Positions 32,063-39,539 of a stretch of 50,145 nt of DNA are shown in pieces (position 1 is the stretch's first letter; each line of letters opens with the position of its first letter). Under the pieces are notes generated by a model. The model saw only the letters and a program-made list of their open reading frames with translations, had not been told where the DNA came from and made no database searches. Source of the DNA: Oscillospiraceae bacterium (GTDB lineage Bacteria; Bacillota; Clostridia; Oscillospirales; Acutalibacteraceae); assembly GCA_902788995.1 (NCBI GenBank), contig CADAMO010000003.1:1-50145 (forward strand), read 5' to 3'. The position numbers were made by a program, and so were the translations under genes.

Positions 32063-32162
32063 TGTGCAAACCGGAGAAAATGCGCTAAAGTCAGCTCGAT
32101 CCTTTGTATGTTTCGCTTTATCACATTTTGCTGAAAAAACAGCGGTATTTCTGCAAAATATA

Positions 32163-32191
32163 TGGACAAAACCGAATAAAAATGCTATGCT
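32163..32191 (+). promoter_or_regulatory. Promoter of the secreted lipase gene
   Basis: TGGACA, 17-nt spacer, TATGCT, 26 nt before the start codon. Confidence 0.65.
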
Positions 32192-32217
32192 TAGTAAAAG
32201 AAAAGGGGGATTGACAA

Positions 32218-33711
32218 ATGAAAAACCGAATCCGTAAGCTTTTATCCTGTCTTATCGCGGCCGTGCTGCTGTGCGGCGCCTTCGTTCCCTGCCTTGCCAT
32301 GGCGGCGGGGGAGAGCGTTCCCATCGTCTACGTGCCCGGCTTTATGTCCACCGACCTGTATCTCGATACGACTGACCCGGACAAGGGGCTGGCCTGGCCG
32401 CCTGCCACGGAGGACATCCTGAACGTGGTGAAGGGCGCCGTGCCCGCGCTGGCCCGGTATGCCGTCGACCGCAACGCGGATAAGCTCTGCGACGCGGTGA
32501 TCCCGCTGGTGAACGCCATGTTCGACGCGGTGGAGCTGGACGCGAACGGCAACCCCAAGGGCAACACCGGCGTGATCTTTTCCTATCCTCCGGAGGGGAT
32601 GGTCAAAAAGGGAGGCGTGTATATCTTCCACTACGACTGGCGCATCGACCCGCTGGAGATCGCCGCGCAGCTCAACGACTTTGTGGAGTACATCCGGCAG
32701 AGCGCCGGCAGCGACAAGGTCTCTATCGAGTGCCACAGCCTCGGCGGCGTTATCACCCTCACCTACCTGACGAAATACGGCCTTGACAAGGTGAAAAACG
32801 TGGTGTTCAACTCCACCGCCATCTTCGGCGAAAGCTTCAACGGCGGGCTGCTCAGCGGCGAAATGAAGCTGTCCGGCGACGCCATCGTCAAGTATATGCG
32901 CTACGCCTTCAACTCCGTGGACGCCAAGGCCCTGCTCAACGGGATCTTTGAGATCCTCGGCAAGGCGGGCCTGCTGGACCTGATCAGCGACCGGGGCAAC
33001 AAGCTGCTGGAGGACCTCTCCCCCCGGGCGGTGCCGGAGTGCGTCGCGCCCCTGTTCGCGGGGTGGCTGACCATCTGGTCCATGATCCCGGACGAGTTCA
33101 TCGACGGAGCCATGAAATATATTTTTGAGGACGTGTGGCCCGACGGCTCCCACGACGGGCTGAAGGCGAAGATCGAGGCCTTCAACGCGGAGATCCGCCC
33201 CCACAAGACGGAGAAACTGCTGGCCCTCAACGACGCGGCCAACGTGTTCGTCATCGCCCGCTACGGCTGGTCCTCCATTCCGGTGACGCCCTACTACAAG
33301 AACCAGAGCGACGGCACCATCGACCTGAAATACGCCTCCTTCGGCGCGACGGCGGCCGACTACGGCGAGACCCTTTCCGACGAAGCGCTGGCAAACGCGG
33401 AGGAAGCGTATATCTCCCCCGACAAGTCCATCGACGCCTCCACCTGCCTGTTCCCGGAACAGACCTGGTTCGTGCGGAATCTCCCCCACTCCGAGCATAA
33501 CGGGGGCATCGACGCGCTGGTGGATACGCTGGTCCGGGCGGAGGGACAGGAGACGGTGGCGTCCCTGTCCGGGTACAGCCGCTTCATGGTCAGCGAGGGC
33601 GGCGCATTGAACGCCGACCCCGGCCCTGCCGCGAAGCAGACGCTCCTCGACCGCATCAGGGCGTTTTTCCAAAAGATCATCGATTTCTTCAAAAATCTTT
33701 TCAAGCGGTAA
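32218..33711 (+). CDS. Secreted lipase/acyltransferase-like hydrolase with amphipathic C-terminal tail
   Basis: A 497-residue exported alpha/beta-hydrolase. The signal peptide (basic start, LLSCLIAAVLLCGAF, AMA cleavage) precedes VPIVYVPGFMST, the oxyanion region. FHYDWRIDP and ECHSLGGVITL (nucleophile Ser) follow, as in lecithin:cholesterol-acyltransferase-like and PGAP1-like lipases. The probable catalytic His is in LPHSEHNGG. The last 22 residues form LDRIRAFFQKIIDFFKNLFK plus R, an amphipathic helix that aligns with the free 51-residue peptide at 12023 (shared IRAFF). The tail could tether the enzyme to membranes or lipid droplets. Start follows AAGGGGG; own promoter. Confidence 0.87.
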   Translation: MKNRIRKLLSCLIAAVLLCGAFVPCLAMAAGESVPIVYVPGFMSTDLYLDTTDPDKGLAWPPATEDILNVVKGAVPALARYAVDRNADKLCDAVIPLVNAMFDAVELDANGNPKGNTGVIFSYPPEGMVKKGGVYIFHYDWRIDPLEIAAQLNDFVEYIRQSAGSDKVSIECHSLGGVITLTYLTKYGLDKVKNVVFNSTAIFGESFNGGLLSGEMKLSGDAIVKYMRYAFNSVDAKALLNGIFEILGKAGLLDLISDRGNKLLEDLSPRAVPECVAPLFAGWLTIWSMIPDEFIDGAMKYIFEDVWPDGSHDGLKAKIEAFNAEIRPHKTEKLLALNDAANVFVIARYGWSSIPVTPYYKNQSDGTIDLKYASFGATAADYGETLSDEALANAEEAYISPDKSIDASTCLFPEQTWFVRNLPHSEHNGGIDALVDTLVRAEGQETVASLSGYSRFMVSEGGALNADPGPAAKQTLLDRIRAFFQKIIDFFKNLFKR

Positions 33712-33713
33712 AT

Positions 33714-33873
33714 TGGGGGTTGTCGCGCTCATGGCGCGACAGGTTTGAGGTGTGAGGTTTGAGGTTTGAGATCTTTCAAATTGACGTTTTTCCCTTATCG
33801 GAAACCGGCTTTTTCTCACACCTCACACCTATCACCTCACACCTGCGACGCAAAGCGCCGCACCGACAAATCC
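33714..33873. repeat. Heptamer-armed inverted repeat element (AGGTTTG units) within an outer module
   Basis: Left arm: AGGTTTG, AGGTGTG, AGGTTTG, AGGTTTG (33741-33768). Right arm: CACACCT, CACACCT, ATCACCT, CACACCT (33817-33844). The core is 48 bp. Hairpins flank the arms: TGTCGCGC-TCATG-GCGCGACA (33721-33741) and GCGACGC-AA-AGCGCCGC (33845-33860). Outer edges GGGGGTTGTCG and CGACAAATCC are the same module edges as at 27385. Unit sequence differs from the element at 7255 but the layout is the same. Confidence 0.85.
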
Positions 33874-33903
33874 ATTTTTCATTAAAAGAAAGGGGAATAT
33901 CTC

Positions 33904-34977
33904 ATGGAAAAAACTTACAGCAGTTGGATGGACGGCGCGTGGAAGAGCGCCCAAAAAGAGTACGTAAAGGAGACTCCGTTGCTCGGGCCGGACGGCACGC
34001 TGATGTCCCCCGGGTGGGCGCGGCACAACGTGTTCAACTATGACCGCTACAAGGTAGCCCATCCCATGCGCCGCAAGGAGTGGGACTTCTATCAGCTTTC
34101 CAACGGCAAATACATGGCGCAGATCAGCTTCGCCAACATCTCCCTCGGCGGCTACGTCTCCGCGGTGCTGGTGGACCTGACCGCCGGCAAAACGCTCTGC
34201 ACCGCCATGTCGCCCTTCCTCGGCGGCAAGGATAAATACGTGCTGCCCCCCAAGGGCGACGTACCCAACCACGTGCAGATGACCATCGGCAAGGCCTCCT
34301 TTGAATTCGACACAAAAGAGACCTCCCGCACCATCTCCTTCAAAATGGGCGAGGTGGAATGTCAGTTCCAAATGGATATTCTGCCGGGCCTTGAGAACAT
34401 TACCACGGTGCTGCCCTTCAAGGGCTTCCCGGACCGCTATTTCATGACCACCAAGCAGAACTGCATGCCCTGCGAAGGCGCCTTCAAAACAAAAGACGGC
34501 GTTTACAATTTCAGCAAGGACGACACCTTCTGCGTGCTGGACTGGGGCCGCGTCTGCACCCCCTATTCCCTCGTGTGGTACTGGGGCAACGGTTCCGCAT
34601 ACCTCACCGATGAAAAGGGCGAAAAACACCTCTTCGGGTTTGAGATCACCTGGGGCATCGGCGATGAGTCCAACGCCACCGAGACCTGCGTCTTCTACGA
34701 CGGCAAGGCCCACAAGTTCGGCGCGGTGGACGTAGAGACCTTCCCCAAGCCAGACGGTTATATGAAGGACTGGGTCTTCAAATCCGAGGACGGCCGCTTT
34801 GAGCTGACCATGAAGCCCTTCTACGACCACCATTCCGACCTGAACGTGCTGGTCATGCGCATGCATAGCCATCAGGTCCACGGCCTGTGGAGCGGCAAGG
34901 TCACCCTTGACGACGGCACGGTGCTGGAGATCAAGGATATGTACGCCTTCTGCGAGTATGTGGAGAACCGGTGGTAA
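33904..34977 (+). CDS. DUF2804-family protein
   Basis: A 357-residue protein of the DUF2804 family, with no established function. The pattern fits a two-layer beta-sandwich seen in tocopherol-cyclase-like or lipocalin-like folds: many alternating hydrophobic strands, e.g. KYMAQISFANISLGGYVSAV, and the conserved FCVLDWGRVCTPYSLVWYWG and FGFEITWGIG blocks. It has no signal peptide. Family members occur beside lipid and cell-envelope genes; here the secreted lipase lies just upstream, separated by a repeat element. AAAGGGG precedes the ATG. Confidence 0.82.
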   Translation: MEKTYSSWMDGAWKSAQKEYVKETPLLGPDGTLMSPGWARHNVFNYDRYKVAHPMRRKEWDFYQLSNGKYMAQISFANISLGGYVSAVLVDLTAGKTLCTAMSPFLGGKDKYVLPPKGDVPNHVQMTIGKASFEFDTKETSRTISFKMGEVECQFQMDILPGLENITTVLPFKGFPDRYFMTTKQNCMPCEGAFKTKDGVYNFSKDDTFCVLDWGRVCTPYSLVWYWGNGSAYLTDEKGEKHLFGFEITWGIGDESNATETCVFYDGKAHKFGAVDVETFPKPDGYMKDWVFKSEDGRFELTMKPFYDHHSDLNVLVMRMHSHQVHGLWSGKVTLDDGTVLEIKDMYAFCEYVENRW

Positions 34978-34999
34978 TTCTCATTTTTTAGAAAAATGG

Positions 35000-35033
35000 G
35001 GCGGTCGGCGGGATCAACCGGCCGCCTTTTTTT
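35000..35033 (+). terminator. Rho-independent terminator
   Basis: GGCGGTCGG pairs with CCGGCCGCC (35018-35026; one mismatch), followed by seven T. Confidence 0.85.
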
Positions 35034-35040
35034 GAACGAA

Positions 35041-35264
35041 GGCAGCGCGGCACTCAGTGCCGCGCATAGCGCAAACAACTATCGTAACACGGCGCATTGC
35101 GCCGTCTCAGAACCTTGTCTAAAAAACCAGTGTAATAAAACCGTATCATTTCAACGATATTGTTCCTGTTGAGCGCTTATTCTTATTCGACCGCCAGACG
35201 GCGTGATACGCAGTGCTACGTGATGTAACTTCTCCCTTTCAGCGGCACTGAGGCGCCGCGCTGC
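35041..35264. repeat. MITE-like element, copy 3 (224 bp, with nested insertion)
   Basis: Left hairpin GCGGCAC-TCA-GTGCCGC (one C shorter than other copies) at 35047-35063; right end at 35241-35264. End A (AGCGCAAACAACTAT) is left, end B (read inward, GTTACATCA) right. About 70 bp more than other copies: a second palindrome, ACGGCGC-ATT-GCGCCGT at about 35088-35104, and its partner AGACGGCG near 35203, mark a further insertion. Together with the terminators at 35000 and 35304 it fills the gap between convergent genes. Confidence 0.75.
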
Positions 35265-35303
35265 AGAGATTATCATATACAATCTGTCTTTTACAATATT
35301 GAC

Positions 35304-35340
35304 AAAAAACGGATCCAGGGAGTGAACTGGGATCCGTTTT
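35304..35340 (-). terminator. Terminator of the alpha/beta-hydrolase gene
   Basis: AAACGGATCC pairs with GGATCCGTTT around a 14-nt loop, with A/T runs on both sides. Confidence 0.75.
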
Positions 35341-35375
35341 GCGTTGCCATCTTGTTTGATTCTGACCGTTTTTTC

Positions 35376-36278
35376 TCACTCGCCGAAGATGTGCTGCCCG
35401 GCGATGAAATCCACCGCCTCCCGCATCAGGCGGTCCTGTTCGTCTTCGTTTTCGAATACGGCGGGGTCGTCTTTGAAGTTGTGCTCCAGAAAACCGTGAA
35501 TGGCCTCTTTGACCTTCCGGTAGACGGTGGGCACGCCCGCCTCCTGCAGCTTGGCGGCGTAGGCCTCCGCCTGGGGCAGCAGGGGGTCGCCGTTCCCGCA
35601 GGAGAGGATGACCGCCGGGGCGAGGCCCCGCAGCAGTTCCGGCGCGGCGTTGGCCGGGGAGAGGAGCGCCGTCTCCTTTGGCATCGTCTCAAACAGCACG
35701 TCCTGAGCAAAGCGGTTGAAGAAGGCCCCGAAGGCGCCCTTGAAGCCGGTGTACTCGGCGCAGTTGAAGCCGATGAAATTCAGGAAGGGATAACCCAGCA
35801 CCTGCGCCGTCAGCTTCACGCCCCGGTCCCGCAGCAGCATGGCCGCCCCGGCCGCGATGTGGCCGCCGGCGGAATAGCCCATCACCGCCGTCCGATCCGG
35901 GTCCGCATGGAATTCCGACGCGCGGGCGATGAAATAAGCCGCCGCGTCCGCCACCTCCCGCTGGGGATAGGGGAAGGGCTTTTCATCCAGCAGGCGGTAA
36001 TCCACGTTGACCACAAAGCAGCGCAGGTGGTTGGCAAGGTACTGGGACTGCAGGTCCACGCCCTCCGCGTCGCCGAAGATCCACCCGCCGCCGTGCACGT
36101 TAAAGAGGATCGGCAGCAGGCTTCCGTCGTCATCGGCGGGTCGGTAGAGCCGCACCCGCACGCCGGGCTCCCCCTCACGCGGCACGGTATAGGCCTGCCC
36201 CAGGTAGGGACCGGGGTTGTGGGTCTTTTGGCGGCGGCGGATCAGATACTGATGGATCGGTTCATAATAAAACTGCAT
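35376..36278 (-). CDS. Alpha/beta-hydrolase esterase (HSL-like)
   Basis: A 300-residue serine esterase of the hormone-sensitive-lipase-like group. The oxyanion motif FNVHGGGW is at about residue 59 and the nucleophile elbow is MGYSAGGH. The acid is probably in SCGNGDPLL and the catalytic His in AIHGFLEH. No signal peptide is present, so it acts inside the cell on short-chain acyl esters. AGGTGA precedes the ATG. A TTGATT/TATGAT promoter lies just upstream and a terminator follows, so it is monocistronic. Together with the esterase at 27526 and the Mbeg1-like protein it adds to an unusual concentration of ester hydrolases here. Confidence 0.88.
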   Translation of the reverse strand: MQFYYEPIHQYLIRRRQKTHNPGPYLGQAYTVPREGEPGVRVRLYRPADDDGSLLPILFNVHGGGWIFGDAEGVDLQSQYLANHLRCFVVNVDYRLLDEKPFPYPQREVADAAAYFIARASEFHADPDRTAVMGYSAGGHIAAGAAMLLRDRGVKLTAQVLGYPFLNFIGFNCAEYTGFKGAFGAFFNRFAQDVLFETMPKETALLSPANAAPELLRGLAPAVILSCGNGDPLLPQAEAYAAKLQEAGVPTVYRKVKEAIHGFLEHNFKDDPAVFENEDEQDRLMREAVDFIAGQHIFGE

Positions 36279-36331
36279 GATCTTGTCACCTGTCTTTCTC
36301 GCGGCAATCGCGAAATTGTGGTTCTGTTTGC

Positions 36332-36360
36332 ATCATAGCATACCCGGCCGCAGGAATCAA
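36332..36360 (-). promoter_or_regulatory. Promoter of the HSL-like esterase gene
   Basis: Minus-strand TTGATT, 17-nt spacer, TATGAT. Confidence 0.7.
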
Positions 36361-36423
36361 GTCAAACCTTGCGCGGGCGCGCCCCTCTCCGACTTTTTCC
36401 CTGCGAAAACCGAAAAAAAACGG

Positions 36424-36452
36424 TTGTAAGCTTCAGAAAGGGCGTGTATAAT
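36424..36452 (+). promoter_or_regulatory. Sigma-A promoter of the AIM24-family gene
   Basis: TTGTAA, 17-nt spacer, TATAAT, 33 nt before the start codon at 36486. Confidence 0.8.
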
Positions 36453-36485
36453 AAAGGTAATACAAAATCTGAAGGGAGAATCAAC

Positions 36486-37163
36486 ATGAGATACAAAATT
36501 CAGGGCGATCCCATGCCCGTCGTCATTTGCGAACTGGACGCAGGCGAAACCATGATCACAGAACGGGGCTCCATGGTGTGGATGTCCCCCAACATGAAGA
36601 TGGAAACCAACGCCGGCGGCATCGGCAAGGCCCTCGGGAGAATGTTCTCCGGCGAGGCCATCTTCCAGAACCGCTACACCGCCCAGGGCGGCCCCGGCCT
36701 GATCGCCTTCGCCTCCAGCTTCCCCGGCAACATCCGGGCTATTGAGATCGGTCCCGGCAAGAGCATCGTCGCGCAGAAATCCGCCTTCCTGGCTTCTACC
36801 GCCGGGGTGGAGCTGTCCGTCCACTTCCACAAGCGGGTGGGCGCGGGCCTTTTCGGCGGCGAGGGCTTCATCATGCAGAAGCTCAGTGGCAGCGGCATCG
36901 CGTTCGTGGAGATCGACGGCTCCGCCGTGGAATACGACCTGGCCCCCGGCCAGAGCATGATCGTGGATACCGGCAACCTGGCGCTGGCGGACGAGACCGT
37001 CTCCATCGACGTGCAGACCGTGAAGGGCGCGAAGAACGTGCTCTTCGGCGGCGAGGGCCTGTTCAATACCGTGGTCACCGGCCCCGGCCGGATCACCCTG
37101 CAGACCATGCCCCTGTCCTCCTTCGTGGGCACCGTCGCCGCGGCCATCCCCTCCAAGGGATAA
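36486..37163 (+). CDS. AIM24/TIGR00266-family protein
   Basis: A 225-residue protein of the AIM24 family (TIGR00266), a widespread double beta-helix-like fold of unknown bacterial function. Gly-rich strands are conspicuous: GGIGKALGRMFSGE and later GGEGLFNTVVTGPGRITLQT, both conserved in the family. The ATG at 36486 follows GGGAG; the longer open frame upstream covers the promoter and is not used. It has no signal peptide. It sits upstream of the GDPD/Lgt-like pair on the same strand, separated by a weak terminator. Confidence 0.9.
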   Translation: MRYKIQGDPMPVVICELDAGETMITERGSMVWMSPNMKMETNAGGIGKALGRMFSGEAIFQNRYTAQGGPGLIAFASSFPGNIRAIEIGPGKSIVAQKSAFLASTAGVELSVHFHKRVGAGLFGGEGFIMQKLSGSGIAFVEIDGSAVEYDLAPGQSMIVDTGNLALADETVSIDVQTVKGAKNVLFGGEGLFNTVVTGPGRITLQTMPLSSFVGTVAAAIPSKG

Positions 37164-37168
37164 ACGAA

Positions 37169-37207
37169 AAAGCGGCCTGCTTGCTTTAGAAGCGCGCGTT
37201 TTTTTGT
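37169..37207 (+). terminator. Probable terminator
   Basis: GCGGCCTGCTT and AAGCGCGCG form an imperfect stem followed by seven T. Confidence 0.5.
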
Positions 37208-37244
37208 GACTCTGGGCCTATCAACAGAAACGAGGTGTATTTTC

Positions 37245-38030
37245 ATGAATCCATGGCACATGCTGGTCAGTCTGTTATCCGTTTTCACCCTGCTGCTGGG
37301 CAATCTGGGCTTTTACGCCAAGCAGGAGGAAAAGACCCGTTTTATCGCCCACCGGGGGTTCTGCTCGCAATACCTGGAAAACACCGAAGAGGCCTTCATC
37401 AAGGCGGCGGAGGTGGGCTTTGACGGCTGCGAGACGGACGTGAACATCTCAAAGGACGGCGTGCTGATGCTGGTCCACGGCAGCGAATATTTCTATGAGG
37501 ACGGCACCTCCATGAACGTCAACGACTATACCTATGAAGAGCTGACGGCCAAGCCGCTGAAAAACGACTTCACCGACACGGTGCTCTACCCCTGCACCTT
37601 CCGCCGGTATATCGAGATCATGCGGGACTACGACCTGTTCGCCTTCATTGAGCTGAAGGGCGAATACCCCGAGGACAAGCTGCAGGAGATCGTGGATATC
37701 GTGGAGGAGCTCTATACCTGGGACATGTGTTCCATCCAGAGCATGGAGATGAGCAACCTGATCGCCCTGCGGGAGAAATACCCGGACCTGCCGCTGATGT
37801 ACTGCGGCGGCGGCTACAACGCGGAGACGAAGGAAGCGCTGGAGCGGGGCTTTGACTGCGACATGAAGGTGCCGGATATCTTTCCGGCGGTGATCCACGC
37901 CTTCCAGCGCAAGGGCCTGCGGGCCGCCGTGTGGACTGCCGACGACGACAAGATGGTGTCCTGGGCGCTGGCCATGGGGGTGGATTTCATCGAATCCGAC
38001 TATCTGTGGGGTCTGAACGTGACGAAATAA
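37245..38030 (+). CDS. Membrane-anchored GDPD-family phosphodiesterase
   Basis: A 261-residue GDPD-family protein with an N-terminal hydrophobic anchor (WHMLVSLLSVFTLLLGNLGF), so the barrel is probably outside the cell. FIAHRGFCS carries the catalytic His and Arg and CETDVNISKDG the Glu-x-Asp metal ligands. The usual His-Asp pair at the next strand is His-Gly (MLVHGSEYF), a change at a normally conserved position. GAGGTG lies 8 nt before the ATG at 37245; the longer frame has no site. The stop codon overlaps the start of the Lgt-like gene by one base (TAATG), a tight coupling that suggests the two act on the same lipid. Confidence 0.85.
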   Translation: MNPWHMLVSLLSVFTLLLGNLGFYAKQEEKTRFIAHRGFCSQYLENTEEAFIKAAEVGFDGCETDVNISKDGVLMLVHGSEYFYEDGTSMNVNDYTYEELTAKPLKNDFTDTVLYPCTFRRYIEIMRDYDLFAFIELKGEYPEDKLQEIVDIVEELYTWDMCSIQSMEMSNLIALREKYPDLPLMYCGGGYNAETKEALERGFDCDMKVPDIFPAVIHAFQRKGLRAAVWTADDDKMVSWALAMGVDFIESDYLWGLNVTK

Positions 38031-38755
38031 TGGAAAAGGGCTTCTACTACGCCTCCTTCGTCCTGGGGCTGGCGCTGGCGGTGCTGTGCAGCATGCGCGT
38101 GGGCAAAAAGCGCGGGCTCCCGCAAAGGGACGCCGCCGCCTTCACCATGACCGGATTTCTCTCCGGGGTGATCGGCGCGGTGCTGATGGCGCAGGTCTAT
38201 AACGCGGTGCTGCGGGCCGTGGCGGGGGACGAGCCCTTCTCCCCTTCCAATTTCAGCCTCTACGGCGGCCTGCTGCTGGTGCCGCTGCTGATCCTGATCC
38301 CCGTCCGGCTGATGAAGGCCGACTTCGACGCGGTGCTGGATACCTGCGCGGCAGGGGTCTACCTGCTGCTGGGCACGGCCAAGCTGGGGTGCTTTTCCTA
38401 CGGCTGCTGCTACGGGATCGACTGTGACTTCGGCGCGGTCAACTGGTTCACGGGGACGCGGACCTTTCCGGTGCAGCTGCTGGAAGCGGCGCTCACCTTC
38501 TGCATCGCCGCGCTGCTGTACGCCGTTTCCGTCGGGCGGCTGCCAAAAAAAAGATTGCCCTCCGGCGCGGTCTATCCGCTGGGGCTGGTCCTCTATGGGA
38601 TCATGCGGTTTTTCATTCAGTTTCTCCGGGCCCATGAGGTCGCCGCCGAGGCGGATCTGCTCGGTTTTCTGGACCTGTGGCAGACGGTCTCCGTCGTCGC
38701 CGTTCTCACCGGCGCGGTGTGGCTGATATTCCTTGCCCGCAAACGCAGCGCGTAA
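38030..38755 (+). CDS. Lgt-like membrane transferase (prolipoprotein diacylglyceryl transferase family)
   Basis: A 241-residue polytopic protein with about seven hydrophobic segments. LGCFSYGCCYG matches the Gly-Asn/Cys-rich signature region of the Lgt superfamily, and TFPVQLLEA and the later YGIMRFFIQFLR match its C-terminal blocks. Lgt moves diacylglycerol from phosphatidylglycerol to lipoprotein cysteines. The chain is shorter than true Lgt (~260-290) and I cannot find the essential N-terminal His-Gly block with confidence, so it may be a paralogue with another acceptor. It is coupled to the membrane-anchored GDPD by a one-base overlap. Confidence 0.75.
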   Translation: MEKGFYYASFVLGLALAVLCSMRVGKKRGLPQRDAAAFTMTGFLSGVIGAVLMAQVYNAVLRAVAGDEPFSPSNFSLYGGLLLVPLLILIPVRLMKADFDAVLDTCAAGVYLLLGTAKLGCFSYGCCYGIDCDFGAVNWFTGTRTFPVQLLEAALTFCIAALLYAVSVGRLPKKRLPSGAVYPLGLVLYGIMRFFIQFLRAHEVAAEADLLGFLDLWQTVSVVAVLTGAVWLIFLARKRSA

Positions 38756-38778
38756 AACGGGGATTTGTCGGGGCGACC

Positions 38779-38932
38779 CGGTAGCGCGGCACCTCAGTGC
38801 CGCTCTTGACAAATGTAACTTTTGAAACGGATTTTGGAATTATCTGCCGTTTTCTCTTACATAATGAGCGTTAAGGCAACTATTTATAAAAGTTGTTTGT
38901 GCTTATAGCGGCACTGAGGTGCCGCGCTACCG
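38779..38932. repeat. MITE-like element, copy 4 (154 bp)
   Basis: Perfect 26-bp terminal inverted repeats (38779-38804 and 38907-38932) identical to copy 1. End B (AATGTAACTTTTGAAACGG) is on the left, end A (read inward, GCACAAACAACTTTTAT) on the right. Outer module edges GGATTTGTCGGGG (38761) and GACAAACTCAC (38950) enclose it. With the terminator at 38974 it accounts for the gap before the small membrane-protein gene. Confidence 0.88.
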
Positions 38933-38973
38933 CATGGGTCAACATCTCGACAAACTCACAATTTATCGCCGAC

Positions 38974-39006
38974 ACACAAAGAAGCCGCAGGCGGACCTGC
39001 GGCTTC
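38974..39006 (-). terminator. Terminator hairpin
   Basis: A perfect 11-bp stem GAAGCCGCAGG (38981-38991) with its complement at 38996-39006 and a 4-nt loop; the minus-strand copy continues TTTGTGTG. It serves the small membrane-protein gene. Confidence 0.7.
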
Positions 39007-39110
39007 TTCGCTTGGGTATAGAGGATAAGGAAGTTCCCCGGGGAAATGGGGTGTTTCCCGAAATGGGGCAAAAACGGCGGGCGACCGCGCCCGGCATGGG
39101 AAGCAAAGCG

Positions 39111-39359
39111 TCAGGCCGCCTCCCGGGATGACCCGACCGCCTTCACGCGGGGCCGGACGGGCGTATAGGTCACGCGGGCGTTGTACTTCTGACGGTCGCG
39201 CTTTTCCTTTTGGAGTCTTCTGCGCTTGAAGGACGCGCGCACACGGGCTGCCAGGGCTCTTTCAAACCGGATGAGCGCCTGCTCGTGAAGCATGCCGTAA
39301 ACGATGCCGAGGGTGAGAAGGATTTCACAGAAAATAATCAAACCGAGTGTCGTATTCAT
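39111..39359 (-). CDS. Small single-pass membrane protein, probably SOS-controlled
   Basis: An 82-residue protein with one transmembrane helix at about residues 5-24 (LGLIIFCEILLTLGIVYGML) and a very basic cytoplasmic tail (KRRRLQKEKRDRQK). I know no named family. The promoter is an almost perfect sigma-A site (TTGACA, 17 nt, TACAAT) flanked by two copies of CGAACATTTGT, which fit the Firmicutes LexA box CGAACnnnnGTTC in the first half and core. DNA-damage-induced single-pass proteins that block cell division (YneA and analogues) have this size and regulation, so a division-inhibitor role is proposed. It carries no LysM domain, unlike YneA. Confidence 0.72.
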   Translation of the reverse strand: MNTTLGLIIFCEILLTLGIVYGMLHEQALIRFERALAARVRASFKRRRLQKEKRDRQKYNARVTYTPVRPRVKAVGSSREAA

Positions 39360-39410
39360 ATTGCTCCGCCTTTCCGAAAGGGCCTGTGGCCCATCGCTTT
39401 ACTTAAAAAT

Positions 39411-39424
39411 CGAACATTTGTTTT
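39411..39424. promoter_or_regulatory. LexA-like box, downstream of the promoter
   Basis: CGAACATTTGTTTT: the first nine positions and the spacer fit a Firmicutes SOS box; the second half is imperfect. It lies just downstream of the -10 of the promoter at 39438-39466. Confidence 0.6.
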
Positions 39425-39437
39425 GTTCTGTGCCATC

Positions 39438-39466
39438 ATTGTAACCCATTTTTTCGGGTTTGTCAA
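39438..39466 (-). promoter_or_regulatory. Strong sigma-A promoter of the small membrane-protein gene
   Basis: Minus-strand TTGACA, 17-nt spacer, TACAAT, flanked by two LexA-like boxes. Confidence 0.88.
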
Positions 39467-39478
39467 TACAAATGTTCG
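39465..39478. promoter_or_regulatory. LexA-like box, overlapping the -35
   Basis: On the minus strand CGAACATTTGTATT, the same 11-bp core as the box at 39411, touching the -35 TTGACA. Two like sites around one promoter support a real operator pair. Confidence 0.6.
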
Positions 39479-39539
39479 AAAATTGTCATTTTTTAGTCCC
39501 TTAAAACGGACTCTGCAATTTTCTTGTATTTTTAAGGTC

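Noticed and set aside
30762-32237. 491-codon plus-strand frame opposite the Mbeg1-like gene
   Set aside because: It begins in the MITE and is antisense to a gene with a GHSKGG motif and a promoter.
32242-33819. 525-codon minus-strand frame opposite the lipase
   Set aside because: Antisense shadow; starts within the heptamer element.
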